Under the pieces are notes generated by a model, which had not been told where the DNA came from, ran no database searches, and saw nothing but the letters and a program-made list of their open reading frames with translations. From the NCBI GenBank assembly GCA_963422675.2, contig CAXVYS010000009.1, forward strand, positions 62,001 to 126,000: DNA of 64,000 bases, given 5' to 3'. This stretch comes from UBA4416 sp963422675. Its GTDB lineage: Bacteria; Bacteroidota; Bacteroidia; B-17B0; Aurantibacillaceae. This document shows positions 27,286-36,718 of this stretch, in pieces (position 1 is the stretch's first letter; each line of letters begins with the position of its first letter). Made by a program: the position numbers and the translations under genes.

Positions 27286-28191
27286 ATGAATTGCATCGAA
27301 ACAAAAAACCTGACCCATAGATTTTCCGAAAATCAAACGGTTCTGAATAACATCAGTTTGCAAATTCCTACAGGTTCCATTTATGGATTTTTAGGTCCGA
27401 ATGGTGCCGGTAAAACAACTACGTTAAGACTGATGTTAGGCTTGCTTAAAAAACAGGAAGGAACGATATCTGTTTTTAATAAATCGGTTGATAAGCATAG
27501 GATAGAAATTTTAAGAAACACAGGGTCTTTAATTGAATCCCCTTCCCTATATACACATTTAACGGCAACGGAAAATCTCGCCATCTTACAAAAAATATAT
27601 CAATGCCCTAAAAGCCGTATCCGGGAAGTGCTTGAAATGGTTGATTTATCGGAGACCGGGAATAAAAAAGTAAGAGCGTTTTCTTTAGGGATGAAGCAAC
27701 GGCTAAGCATTGCCGTGGCATTATTGCACAGCCCTTCTCTCCTGATTCTGGATGAACCTACTAATGGACTCGATCCAAATGGAATCATTGAAATGAGAGC
27801 ATTAATAAAAAAATTAAATACAGATAATAAAATGACGATTTTAATTTCCAGTCATCTCTTATCGGAAATTGAAAAAATAGTAACACATATCGGCATCATA
27901 CATAAAGGCTCTGTGCTATTCCAGGGAACGTTACCCGAATTACACATAAAACAAACTCTTGGTTCGGTTACCCGTTTTGACACAAATCACATTACCCGAG
28001 CCATGAATATTATTTCGGAGAATGGCTTACAGCCTTTGTTAACAGATGGAATACTAACAGCAGCTATTGCAGAAAAAGAGGTAATCTCAACATTAAACAG
28101 GCAATTTGTAGAGCAGGGAATTGATGTATATCAGATCTCTACCTTGCAAAACGACCTTGAATCTATTTTTATGGACCTTATAAAAAACTAA
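27286..28191 (+). CDS. ABC transporter ATP-binding protein (bacitracin/lantibiotic-export type)
   Basis: The nucleotide-binding domain covers residues 1-215: Walker A GPNGAGKT (37-44), signature FSLGMKQRLSIA, Walker B LLILDEPTNGLD and the H-loop SSHLLSEIE. The C-terminal 85 residues are the extra domain usual in BcrA/LanF-type ATPases. It is the first gene of a five-gene run; the permease starts 9 bases after its stop. The probable role is self-protection against, or export of, cationic or antimicrobial peptides. Confidence 0.92.
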   Translation: MNCIETKNLTHRFSENQTVLNNISLQIPTGSIYGFLGPNGAGKTTTLRLMLGLLKKQEGTISVFNKSVDKHRIEILRNTGSLIESPSLYTHLTATENLAILQKIYQCPKSRIREVLEMVDLSETGNKKVRAFSLGMKQRLSIAVALLHSPSLLILDEPTNGLDPNGIIEMRALIKKLNTDNKMTILISSHLLSEIEKIVTHIGIIHKGSVLFQGTLPELHIKQTLGSVTRFDTNHITRAMNIISENGLQPLLTDGILTAAIAEKEVISTLNRQFVEQGIDVYQISTLQNDLESIFMDLIKN

Positions 28192-28200
28192 ATAAATCTT

Positions 28201-28971
28201 ATGAATTTTATACATTGTTTTCAAAGCGAATGGCTTAAAAAGAAAAGGAGTGCGGCTTCCTGGCTAACCATTGCGGGTGCGTTTTTAATTCCGTTGATCC
28301 TGTTAGTAGAAAGGATAACTCATTTCGATTCGTTATATGCCGAAAACACATCGCCTGAGTTATGGGAAAATATTTCCTGGAAATGCTGGCAATTTATGGC
28401 CATTTTTTTATTACCGATGGGGGTAATCATCGCTACAAGTTTAATCACACAACTGGAGTTTAAAAATAATACCTGGAAACAGTTGCATACAACACCTCAA
28501 TCGTTCTCCGTTATTTTCTTTGCTAAACTGGCTGTTATTTTAACGATGATGCTTCAGTTTTTTGTATTATTTAATATTGGAATCTATTTAACAGCTGTTG
28601 TTCCAAGCCTTATATTCAGAGGGATTCCATACCCGAAGGAGGCAATACCCTTTGTTCTTTTATTAAAAGTGAATGCTAAGTTTTTTATAGATTGCTTACC
28701 TATTATAGCTCTTCAATATATCATTAGTCTTCAGTTTAAAAACTTTTTAGTGCCTATTGCTTTTGGTTTGGGTTTGTTTGTGATGTCCATGATCGCAATT
28801 TCGTGGGAGTATGCATATATCATTCCTTATATTTATTGTACACTTAATTTTATGTCGAAACACCGTCATATCGATCCGCATGTACACATTCATTTACTGG
28901 CATTGGCTTACACCACTGTATTTATAGTTACCGGATACATCCTTTATGTAACTAAGAAAGAAAAAGGTTAA
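28201..28971 (+). CDS. ABC-2 type permease (lantibiotic-immunity-like)
   Basis: A 256-residue membrane protein with six predicted helices. The N-terminus MNFIHCFQSEWLKKKRSAASWL, read here in two parts (residues 1-20 and on), is typical of LanE/MutE-type subunits, as is TQLEFKNNTWKQLHTTP after helix 2. It pairs with the ATPase directly upstream and is followed by a serine hydrolase gene 18 bases later. Confidence 0.85.
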   Translation: MNFIHCFQSEWLKKKRSAASWLTIAGAFLIPLILLVERITHFDSLYAENTSPELWENISWKCWQFMAIFLLPMGVIIATSLITQLEFKNNTWKQLHTTPQSFSVIFFAKLAVILTMMLQFFVLFNIGIYLTAVVPSLIFRGIPYPKEAIPFVLLLKVNAKFFIDCLPIIALQYIISLQFKNFLVPIAFGLGLFVMSMIAISWEYAYIIPYIYCTLNFMSKHRHIDPHVHIHLLALAYTTVFIVTGYILYVTKKEKG

Positions 28972-28989
28972 TTTTATAAAACAATCACT

Positions 28990-30732
28990 ATGAAATATCT
29001 CTTAATTATATACTGTGTTTTTGGATTTGCTTTTTACTCAAATTCGCAAACGCTTTATTCCGGAACCGTTGAGGAAAAAATAAAAGAAGTAGAACAAACC
29101 GTTTCGTTGAGTAAATTCCAAATAGAAGGAAAGCCAAACGCCACCTTGCAGGAAAGAATGGCCTATTACCATGTTAAAGGGCTTAGTATAGCGGTTATTC
29201 ACAACTACCGGGTAGAATGGGCAAAAGGCTATGGATGGGCTGATTCTGCCGAGCAAAGACCTGTAACAACAGAAACGCTTTTTGAACCGGGTTCTATCAG
29301 TAAATCTTTAAATGCTTTTGGTGTGTTGAAATTGGTTCAGGATAAAAAACTGGATCTTAATAAGGATATTAATACGTATTTAAGTTCATGGAAATTTCCT
29401 TACGATAGTGTCTCCAAAAATAAAAAAATTACTTTATTCAACCTGTTGAGCCATACTGCTGGGCTTGGTGTACATGGGTTTCCGGGTTATTTCAAAGGAG
29501 ATGCTTTTCCAACACTTCCGGAAATACTTGATGGAAAAAAACCGGCAAATACAGCGGCAGTAAGGTCTTTATTTGAACCGGGTTTAAAAGTGGAATACTC
29601 GGGTGGAGGTACTATGATTTCGCAGTTGATTGAAATGGATATAACACAACAACCTTATGATACCTATATGTTTGAAAATGTATTGGCGCCTATTGGGATG
29701 ATGCATAGTTCATTTACACAACCACCACCGGAAAATAAACGCAAACTATTGGCAACAGGATATACGGTGAACGGAGTAGAAATAAAAGGGAAGTATCCTA
29801 TTCTTTTAGAACAAGCTGCGGGGGGCTTGTGGACAACACCCACCGATCTGTGTCAATTCGTAATTGAAGTTCAATTATCCTTACAGGGAAAATCAAACAA
29901 AGTCCTTTCGAAAGAACTGATCAGAAAAATGCTGACACCTTCTCTTCACTCTTCTGCGGGATTAGGGTTTTTTATTGATGATGTAGGAGGTGCCAGGTAT
30001 TTTCAACATAGTGCCGGCAACCAGGGTTTTAGTGGACAGTATTACGGAAGCTTTGAGGATGGTAATGGGTTAGCAGTGGTAGTTAATACCGATAACGGAG
30101 GGTCTATTATTCAGGAAATAGTAATGAGTGTTGCCAATGCCTATCAATGGAAAGGATTTTATACCGGAGAGAGACCTGTTACAAAAAAAGTGGTACAGGT
30201 TAATGATACTATTTTAAATACTTATGTTGGTATATACAAGCAACAAACAACTATAACAACGATTACGAAATCAGGGAATGAGTTGATGTATCACGCGGGA
30301 GCAATGCCTTGGAAAATGTATTTTACTTCGGCTACGGAATTCTTTAACCTGGAATCCAAATCAGAAAAAACGTTTTATAGCGATCCCAGTGGAAAGGTGA
30401 AAGGCTTCTCAAAAAAAGTGGAGGATAAAGAGTTTGGGACATCAGAAAAGATAACATTGGCAGTTGTTGCTGACAGCCTTTTAGAGAAATATGCAGGAAG
30501 TTATATGGACGGTGAAAATGTAATAAAAATCCTTATGAAGGATAAGTCTCTTTGGCTGGATCCAGGATACGATCAGCCTTTGATGAAACTTAATTTTCTT
30601 GCAAAAGAAGAGTTTTATGTTGAGGAAGATTTTGGCGCGGTATATAAATTCACGTGTAACAACTCTGGTATTTATACTAGCATATTAGGCAAATCAGGCG
30701 AAAACGAAAAAATACTAAAGCGAATTAAATGA
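28990..30732 (+). CDS. Secreted serine hydrolase (class C beta-lactamase / penicillin-binding family)
   Basis: A 580-residue exported protein with a signal peptide (residues 1-19). The SxxK motif is SISK (Ser102, Lys105). The second motif is YSG (Tyr203) instead of the usual YxN, and HSAG stands in for the KTG-type third motif, as in esterase and D-aminopeptidase-like members. The 200 residues after the catalytic domain form beta-rich accessory repeats (VVQVNDTILNTYVGIYKQ, then LLEKYAGSYMDGEN). Its stop overlaps the kinase start by 4 bases. It may cleave a peptide or peptidoglycan ligand that the adjacent system senses. Confidence 0.88.
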   Translation: MKYLLIIYCVFGFAFYSNSQTLYSGTVEEKIKEVEQTVSLSKFQIEGKPNATLQERMAYYHVKGLSIAVIHNYRVEWAKGYGWADSAEQRPVTTETLFEPGSISKSLNAFGVLKLVQDKKLDLNKDINTYLSSWKFPYDSVSKNKKITLFNLLSHTAGLGVHGFPGYFKGDAFPTLPEILDGKKPANTAAVRSLFEPGLKVEYSGGGTMISQLIEMDITQQPYDTYMFENVLAPIGMMHSSFTQPPPENKRKLLATGYTVNGVEIKGKYPILLEQAAGGLWTTPTDLCQFVIEVQLSLQGKSNKVLSKELIRKMLTPSLHSSAGLGFFIDDVGGARYFQHSAGNQGFSGQYYGSFEDGNGLAVVVNTDNGGSIIQEIVMSVANAYQWKGFYTGERPVTKKVVQVNDTILNTYVGIYKQQTTITTITKSGNELMYHAGAMPWKMYFTSATEFFNLESKSEKTFYSDPSGKVKGFSKKVEDKEFGTSEKITLAVVADSLLEKYAGSYMDGENVIKILMKDKSLWLDPGYDQPLMKLNFLAKEEFYVEEDFGAVYKFTCNNSGIYTSILGKSGENEKILKRIK

Positions 30733-31796
30733 AAAAACCGGTCATCATTATTTTACATCTTGGATACTGGTTTCTTTACCTTTTATTATTGACAATTTGT
30801 GTTGGTTTCCTGGTGCTTCCAAAGGCAAACCAAATGACGATTTTTAACCATCAAGTATGGTTGTTTTTAGTTGCGATAGCTATAACCCCCGGCTTATTGG
30901 GATTTTATTTTTTTTATACCTGGTTATTCTCAAAATTTTTAAGCCGAAAAAAAATTGTTTCCCTGTTTATATATGGCATTTTAGTTTCATTTATCATCGG
31001 GTTGATTGGGGAATTAATGATGTCTTCTTTTTTTGGAAGTGTGGATGATGAAAATGCGTTTATGTTTCCCAGCAATGCAGTTTCTGAAATTGCGGTATTG
31101 GTTGTGATCACCTCATTAATTGCAATGCTCAATGGCGGTATGGGCTTGATTATGAAAGCATTTATTACATGGTATGGAGATATTAAGTTAAAGGAAGAAT
31201 TAAGCAGGAAAAATTATGAAACAGAACTGGAACTGGTAAAGTCTCAAATTAACCCTCATTTCCTGTTTAATACCATCAACAATATTGATGTATTGATTAA
31301 TACAGATGCAGAAAAGGCCTCAGGTTATCTTAATAAATTATCGGATATCATGCGGTTTATGCTTTATGAAACTAAAACGGATCATATTCAATTGGTAAAA
31401 GAATTAGCCTACATTGAAAAGTATATTGACCTTCAAAAAATAAGAACTTCGAATCCTAACTATGTAAACTATACCGTGACAGGAGTATCCGAAAATTTTA
31501 TGATTGCTCCCATGTTATTTATTCCTTTTATAGAAAATGCCTTTAAACATGCGGAAAATAAAAGAGTTGAAAACGCGATAAACATAAAGCTTGTTATTGA
31601 GAAAGAGTCTGTTACTTTTGAATGTGAGAATAAATATGTGAATATACCTCAGAGTCATATGGAACAGGGTGGTTTGGGAAATGAATTAATAAAACGTCGG
31701 TTAGCCCTTTTATATCCGGGTAAACACACGTTGGATATCACAGATGAAAGCAACACGTACAATATTAAACTTGTGGTAAAAAGAAATGAAGATTAA
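30729..31796 (+). CDS. LytS/YehU-type sensor histidine kinase
   Basis: Four hydrophobic segments occupy residues 1-145. The kinase core has KSQINPHFLFNTINNID with His177, FIPFIENAFKHAENK as N box and GGLGNELIKRRLALLYPG as the glycine-rich box. The length is 355 residues. The start overlaps the serine hydrolase stop (ATGA), and its end overlaps the response-regulator start by 11 bases, so the three genes are tightly coupled. No extracellular sensor domain is visible. The kinase may read transporter or membrane state. Confidence 0.92.
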   Translation: MKKPVIIILHLGYWFLYLLLLTICVGFLVLPKANQMTIFNHQVWLFLVAIAITPGLLGFYFFYTWLFSKFLSRKKIVSLFIYGILVSFIIGLIGELMMSSFFGSVDDENAFMFPSNAVSEIAVLVVITSLIAMLNGGMGLIMKAFITWYGDIKLKEELSRKNYETELELVKSQINPHFLFNTINNIDVLINTDAEKASGYLNKLSDIMRFMLYETKTDHIQLVKELAYIEKYIDLQKIRTSNPNYVNYTVTGVSENFMIAPMLFIPFIENAFKHAENKRVENAINIKLVIEKESVTFECENKYVNIPQSHMEQGGLGNELIKRRLALLYPGKHTLDITDESNTYNIKLVVKRNED

Positions 31797-32481
31797 TTGC
31801 ATTATAGTTGAAGATGAGCCATTGGCGCTTGAACGTACTAAAAGTTACGTTCTTAAGTTTCCTGATCTCAATTTAATGGCAATGTTTGAAAGCAGTGTGG
31901 AGGCTTTATTGTTTTTAAAATCAAATCCGGTCGATCTTATTTTTCTTGACATTAATATGGGGGAAATGTCCGGCATTCAATTACTGGAAGCAACAGATTT
32001 AAAATGTGAAGTCATTATTACCACGGCCTATCATGAATATGCGTTAAAGGGCTTTGAGCTTAACGTTACCGATTATTTAATGAAACCTTTTACCTTCGAT
32101 CGGTTTTTTCAGGCAGTGGAAAGAGCTCAGACTAATTTAGCGAAGAAGCATCCCGTACATGATAAAACATTTATTTTTGTTAAAACAGAATACCGGCTCG
32201 AAAAAATTGAGTTGAGCGAGATCCTTTATATTGAAGGGATGAGGGACTATAGGAGAATTCACACAAATACTAAAAAGATCATGACTCTTCAAACATTTAA
32301 AGAGTTTGAAAAAGATATTCCACCACATGTGATCTGCAGAGTACATAAGTCTTTTATGGTTTCTATTAATAAAATTGAATCGATAGAACGGGATCGTTTA
32401 AAAATAAAAGAGCTGCTTATTCCCGTTTCCGAAACGTATAAAAAAAGTTTTTTTGAGATCATTGATCGGTTAAAGAAATAA
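31786..32481 (+). CDS. LytTR-family response regulator
   Basis: Receiver domain with acidic VEDEP at residues 8-12 and phospho-acceptor Asp55 (FLDINMG), TTAYHEYALKGF and the lysine of LMKPF. The LytTR DNA-binding domain begins near residue 124 (KTFIFVKTEYRLEKIELSEI) and includes CRVHKSFMVSINKIE. The length is 231 residues. It ends the five-gene run at 27286-32481. Confidence 0.94.
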   Translation: MKINCIIVEDEPLALERTKSYVLKFPDLNLMAMFESSVEALLFLKSNPVDLIFLDINMGEMSGIQLLEATDLKCEVIITTAYHEYALKGFELNVTDYLMKPFTFDRFFQAVERAQTNLAKKHPVHDKTFIFVKTEYRLEKIELSEILYIEGMRDYRRIHTNTKKIMTLQTFKEFEKDIPPHVICRVHKSFMVSINKIESIERDRLKIKELLIPVSETYKKSFFEIIDRLKK

Positions 32482-32501
32482 AATCCTTAGAAGCTGCAAC
32501 A

Positions 32502-32915
32502 CTAAAGAATCAGCACAATGGTTCCGCTGATGATCAATGTAGCTCCCAGAGCCATTTTCCAGGTGAGGGCTTCTCCAAGAAAAACAACCGAAAAAATAAT
32601 TGCAATAGCAACACTCAGTTTATCAACGGGTGCAACCTGCGATATTTTTCCTACCTGGAGCGCTTTGAAATAAAAAATCCATGAAAGGCCGGTAGCAATT
32701 CCGGAAAGAATCAGGAAAATATAATTTTGCTTTGTGAGAGATTGAATGGTATGAACGCCACCTCTGAAGTAGGCAATGGCCCATGCTAAAATAAGAATGA
32801 CAACCGTTCGGATAGCAGTTGCCAGATCAGAATTAACGTTTTTAATTCCAATTTTCGCAAAGATAGCTGTAAGGGCTGCAAATAATGCTGAAAGCAAGGC
32901 ATAGGTCCACCACAT
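32502..32915 (-). CDS. Half-size EamA family permease
   Basis: A 137-residue protein with five hydrophobic helices and a single EamA domain, half the usual DMT-superfamily exporter. Typical elements are WTYALLSALFAALTAIFAKI at the N-terminus and VAPVDKLSVAIAIIFSVVFL with GEALTW near the end. Such short forms are expected to work as dimers. The substrate is unknown. It is convergent with the LytTR regulator gene. Confidence 0.85.
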   Translation of the reverse strand: MWWTYALLSALFAALTAIFAKIGIKNVNSDLATAIRTVVILILAWAIAYFRGGVHTIQSLTKQNYIFLILSGIATGLSWIFYFKALQVGKISQVAPVDKLSVAIAIIFSVVFLGEALTWKMALGATLIISGTIVLIL

Positions 32916-33008
32916 CGTATTCGGTTTTAGTTTTACAAAAGCATATACGAATGTATAAAAGAGAAATGAACTACCCTAACCTAAGTTCGAACTATAAGAG
33001 AAGATTGT

Positions 33009-33206
33009 TTACTGTTTAATCTGCAATTCTACGGCTTCTGTTTTATCTTTTGTTGACTCTGGAAACTCTTCGTTTATCTCAATGGCATCTTCTTTTTTGC
33101 CGGATCGCGGAAGAGCCACTCCTCCACTTAGTCCAATGCCGAGAGAGGCTAAAACCATTAATAGCACAAGGCCAGACAGCCTCAATGTTTTTTTGAAACG
33201 TTTCAT
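33009..33206 (-). CDS. Small single-helix membrane protein
   Basis: A 65-residue product with a basic start (MKRFKKTLR), one hydrophobic helix (about residues 10-32) and an acidic, Lys/Glu-rich tail. I do not recognise a family. The composition looks like a genuine anchored small protein, but with no homology information the call is weak. Confidence 0.45.
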   Translation of the reverse strand: MKRFKKTLRLSGLVLLMVLASLGIGLSGGVALPRSGKKEDAIEINEEFPESTKDKTEAVELQIKQ

Positions 33207-33292
33207 GTTTAACTATATAAAATAATTAAGTATAGCTGAATAGCTACAGTTGATGTAAAAAATCCAAATGGATTAAAAAAATCGGAAAAGAA

Positions 33293-33691
33293 TTATCCGA
33301 TAAGAGAAAGAATCGCTTCTTCGTCTGAACTTTGTGGCATTGTTTTTATCCGGGAAAAATGGTCGCCAATCTTTATGAAATAAAATTTCCGGGAAAGGGC
33401 ATCGAATGCTGTTTTAACATGTGCATCATACGCTAATTCGGCCTTTGCCTGTGTACTTAGCAGGTTGTTTATATCATCGGCTATATAAGAAGTAACCGGA
33501 ATTATTTTTTTATAGGCAATGTTTCTTTTAGGAGATTTAAGGGCGCTTAGAAAAACCTGTTCGGTTTGTATGGTTTTGGTTGAAGAGTAAGAACTTCCTA
33601 CATAACCTGAGAAAGTACAACTAAAAAATAAAACAAAAGCTAACAACCATTTGGATAGTGTAGAATGTTGATATTTAGATTGTCTCGACAT
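33293..33691 (-). CDS. Hypothetical membrane-anchored protein
   Basis: A 132-residue product from the start at 33691 (MSRQSKYQHS); an upstream start at 33736 is possible. One hydrophobic segment (WLLAFVLFFSCTFSGYVG) near residues 15-35 could be a lipoprotein-like or signal-anchor helix. The rest is mixed alpha/beta with no motif I know. It lies 56 bases beyond the ABC operon end on the same strand and could share its transcript. Confidence 0.5.
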   Translation of the reverse strand: MSRQSKYQHSTLSKWLLAFVLFFSCTFSGYVGSSYSSTKTIQTEQVFLSALKSPKRNIAYKKIIPVTSYIADDINNLLSTQAKAELAYDAHVKTAFDALSRKFYFIKIGDHFSRIKTMPQSSDEEAILSLIG

Positions 33692-33747
33692 GTTCAATAC
33701 AAAGATAAGGTTTTTTGAATTGATCGAACCGGCCAATGATCCCTTAC

Positions 33748-34869
33748 CTAACTGGTTTTTTTATAATTGAGAACGGCCCAAATGTTAAAGGTTAATGCAA
33801 ATGCTATCATCACCAGGAAATGGTATTTAATATCGCTGAACCGGCTGCCTTTTAAAATAATCATGCGCATCACTTCAATGAAATAGGTAACGGGGTTGCA
33901 TTTCGCAATTACCTTTGCCCAACCAGGCATACTGTCTACAGACGTAAATAAACCACTCATCAGTAAAAAAATCATCATAAAGAAAAAAGCTACAGACATG
34001 GCCTGTTGCTGTGTGTCGGAATATGTGGAAAGCAACAACCCAAAGCCCAGTAGAGCAACCAGGTACAATGCTAAAAAGCCGTACAGTAAAACAATACTAC
34101 CAAGTGGAACAATGCCATATACCAATCTTGCTATCACAAACAAGCCAACAGAAAATACAAACATACCAATCACCCAAAATGGAATGAGCTTGCCTAAAAT
34201 AAAATGGTATTTTTTAATGGGAGTTACGTTGATCTGTTCAATCGTTCCTATTTCTTTTTCTTTAACAATGTTGAGTGAACACATATAGGCGCAAATCATG
34301 GTAACAAGCACTGCCAGGATACCAGGCACCATAAAAAAACTGTAATTTAGAAACGGATTGTACCAGTTAGATGAAACAATTTCAATTGTGGGGTTGGTAC
34401 TGAAACGCTGTGGGTGAAACCATTCCATCCGGATGTCATTATTGTAATCAATCAGGATTCTGCTGAGGTAAGCCCCACCAAGATTTGCTTTTGTTCCGTT
34501 AATGGCGTTGACGGCTATAAATAATTTCTGACTGTTTTCACGCACCAGGTTTCTTTCAAAACCCTGTGGAATTTCCAATACCAGGTCGGCCTTGTCTTTT
34601 TCAATTTGTTTAAATGCATCGGGATAAGAACTGCCGTAACCCGCCAACCTGAAGTAACCAGATGAAATAATTTTTGAAACCAGTTTTCGTGAATAATCAG
34701 AATGATCATGATCAACCACGGCAATGTCAACATTCTTTACTTCGTAATCAGCTGCCAGTGGCATTATCAACAGCTGAATAAGAGGCATCACAAAAATCAA
34801 AGGAAGTAAGGCCTTGTTGCGAAAGATTTGTTTAAATTCTTTTTGCAGTAAAAATTTTAAAGTTCTCAT
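33748..34869 (-). CDS. ABC-2 type permease, YbhR-like
   Basis: A 373-residue permease with one N-terminal helix, a large extracytoplasmic loop (residues about 45-175) and five C-terminal helices. This is the YhhJ/YbhR/YbhS layout of drug exporters. The start reads MRTLKFLLQKEFKQIFRNKA. The signature block KEKEIGTIEQINVTPIKKYH is in the cytoplasmic loop. Its start overlaps the stop of the preceding permease by 4 bases. It is the last gene of the five-gene efflux operon. Confidence 0.9.
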   Translation of the reverse strand: MRTLKFLLQKEFKQIFRNKALLPLIFVMPLIQLLIMPLAADYEVKNVDIAVVDHDHSDYSRKLVSKIISSGYFRLAGYGSSYPDAFKQIEKDKADLVLEIPQGFERNLVRENSQKLFIAVNAINGTKANLGGAYLSRILIDYNNDIRMEWFHPQRFSTNPTIEIVSSNWYNPFLNYSFFMVPGILAVLVTMICAYMCSLNIVKEKEIGTIEQINVTPIKKYHFILGKLIPFWVIGMFVFSVGLFVIARLVYGIVPLGSIVLLYGFLALYLVALLGFGLLLSTYSDTQQQAMSVAFFFMMIFLLMSGLFTSVDSMPGWAKVIAKCNPVTYFIEVMRMIILKGSRFSDIKYHFLVMIAFALTFNIWAVLNYKKTS

Positions 34870-35972
34870 GCTAAACGGATTTTAAATTTTTTAAAGCTAA
34901 TGGCCAATAGCAGGCACATCATACCAAAGAGGATGAGGGTTTCTTTCCAAATCGCCGAAAAGCCCAGACCTTTGATCATGATGGATTTCACAATGACGTA
35001 ATACCATTTGGCAGGAACCATATTAGAAATGATCTGTAAAGGGATTGGCATGTTCTCAATAGGGAACATAAATCCTGTAAATAACATCGTAGGAATCAAC
35101 ATCCCCATAAGTGAAATAAGCATGGCAGATTGTTGAGATGATGTACTGTTCGAAATGAGGAGCCCCAGAGATAGAGCAGTAAGAATGAGCAGGCTGCTTT
35201 CGGCAAACAGGAGTAAAATACTTCCGTTAAAAGGCATATCAAGTAAGAACACACTTAAGAGTAATATCACAGATAAGTTCACCAATGATAATACAAAATA
35301 AGGCACTGCCTTGGAGATGATTACCAGGAAAGGGTTGCAAGGCGATACAAGCAAAACTTCCATAGTGCCGTTTTCTTTTTCACGCACAATGGATACTGAG
35401 GTCATAAGTACACAAACCAACATTAGCACGAGAGCCATCACACCGGGAACAAAGTTAGTGGCTCCTTTTAATTCAGGGTTATAAAGCATGCGCACTTCCG
35501 GAACAATTTGTAATGGAACAAGATTACTCTTTACCAGGGATTGTTGGTAGGAGGAAATAATGGAGGTGGCATAATTGCTAAGAGTACTGGCTGTGTTGGG
35601 GTCGGAGGCATCCGCAATAATTTCTATTTGTGCTTTGTTGAAATGTTGCAGGTCGTTATTAAAATTTTCAGGAAAAACAACCGCCAGTTTTATTTTCCCT
35701 TGCCGGAACGCTTCTTCAATTTGCTGATGATTCAGTAAAGAGCGTTCGATTTCAAAATTAGTACTGGCTGCGAGGCGACCGATAATCTGTTGTGAAGCGG
35801 CATCTTTTGCATAATCGCAAATCACGATCTTTGAATTTTTTATTTCGTTGGTAAGCGCAAAACCAAACAGAACAATTTGGGCAATGGGTAAACCAAATAG
35901 CATGAGCAGGGTTTTTCTGTCACGAAATACGTGATAAAATTCTTTTTTGACGAAAATTAAAAACTGTTTCAT
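34866..35972 (-). CDS. ABC-2 type permease, YbhS-like
   Basis: A 368-residue permease with the same layout as its neighbour: N-terminal helix, long periplasmic region, then five helices with VREKENGTMEVLLVSPCNPF in the loop after the second helix. The start at 35972 (MKQFLIFVKKEFYHVFRDRK) is preferred; the one at 36023 overlaps the ATPase gene. The two permeases probably form a heterodimer. Confidence 0.9.
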   Translation of the reverse strand: MKQFLIFVKKEFYHVFRDRKTLLMLFGLPIAQIVLFGFALTNEIKNSKIVICDYAKDAASQQIIGRLAASTNFEIERSLLNHQQIEEAFRQGKIKLAVVFPENFNNDLQHFNKAQIEIIADASDPNTASTLSNYATSIISSYQQSLVKSNLVPLQIVPEVRMLYNPELKGATNFVPGVMALVLMLVCVLMTSVSIVREKENGTMEVLLVSPCNPFLVIISKAVPYFVLSLVNLSVILLLSVFLLDMPFNGSILLLFAESSLLILTALSLGLLISNSTSSQQSAMLISLMGMLIPTMLFTGFMFPIENMPIPLQIISNMVPAKWYYVIVKSIMIKGLGFSAIWKETLILFGMMCLLLAISFKKFKIRLA

Positions 35973-35973
35973 G

Positions 35974-36717
35974 TTAATCTGCTTTTCGTTTTGCACCTCT
36001 TGCCAGTTCAAAAAATACTTCATCCATGGAAGCGGCCGAGTACTGTTGTTTTAAGGCTTCCGGAGTATCCAGTGCTTTCATAACTCCATCTACCATCATA
36101 GAAATACGACTGCAATATTCTGCTTCATCCATGTAATGAGTTGTCACAAAAATAGTGATGCCTTTGCCTGCTGCTTCATAAATCAAATCCCAAAACTGGC
36201 GACGTGTTACGGGATCTACACCACCTGTGGGTTCATCCAGGAAAACAATTTTAGGTTCATGCAATACAGCTACTGAAAAAGCCAGTTTCTGTTTCCAACC
36301 CAGGGGCAGCGAACCTACCAGTTTTTTCATATCTTTTTTTAATCCCAACTGATCGGCAAGCATATCACTTTTTTCTTTGATCTGTTTATCAGATAGACCA
36401 TAGATACCACCGAAGAACCGAATGTTTTCCACAACGGTGAGGTCTTCATACAAGGAAAACTTCTGGCTCATGTACCCAATGTTTTTTTTGATGTGTTCCG
36501 TTTGTTTATAAATATCAAAACCCGCTATGGTTGCTGTACCGGATGATGGGAGAGACAAACCACAGAGCATCCGCATCGCCGTAGTTTTGCCGGCACCGTT
36601 GGCACCAAGGAAACCAAAAATTTCACCCGCATATACTTCAAAGCTAATTTCATCGACAGCCATAAAATCGCCGAAACGTTTTGTGAGTTTATCTGTTTTA
36701 ATCACTATCTCTTTCAT
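35974..36717 (-). CDS. ABC transporter ATP-binding protein, second half of a YbhF-like pair
   Basis: A single nucleotide-binding domain of 247 residues: Walker A GANGAGKT, signature SLPLGWKQKLAFSVA and Walker B KIVFLDEPTGGVDPVTRRQF. The signature is SLPLGWKQK rather than LSGGQ, as in the C-terminal NBD of YbhF/RbbA proteins. The start at 36717 is 2 bases beyond the stop of the preceding gene; a start at 36726 would overlap it. Confidence 0.92.
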   Translation of the reverse strand: MKEIVIKTDKLTKRFGDFMAVDEISFEVYAGEIFGFLGANGAGKTTAMRMLCGLSLPSSGTATIAGFDIYKQTEHIKKNIGYMSQKFSLYEDLTVVENIRFFGGIYGLSDKQIKEKSDMLADQLGLKKDMKKLVGSLPLGWKQKLAFSVAVLHEPKIVFLDEPTGGVDPVTRRQFWDLIYEAAGKGITIFVTTHYMDEAEYCSRISMMVDGVMKALDTPEALKQQYSAASMDEVFFELARGAKRKAD

Positions 36718-36718
36718 A

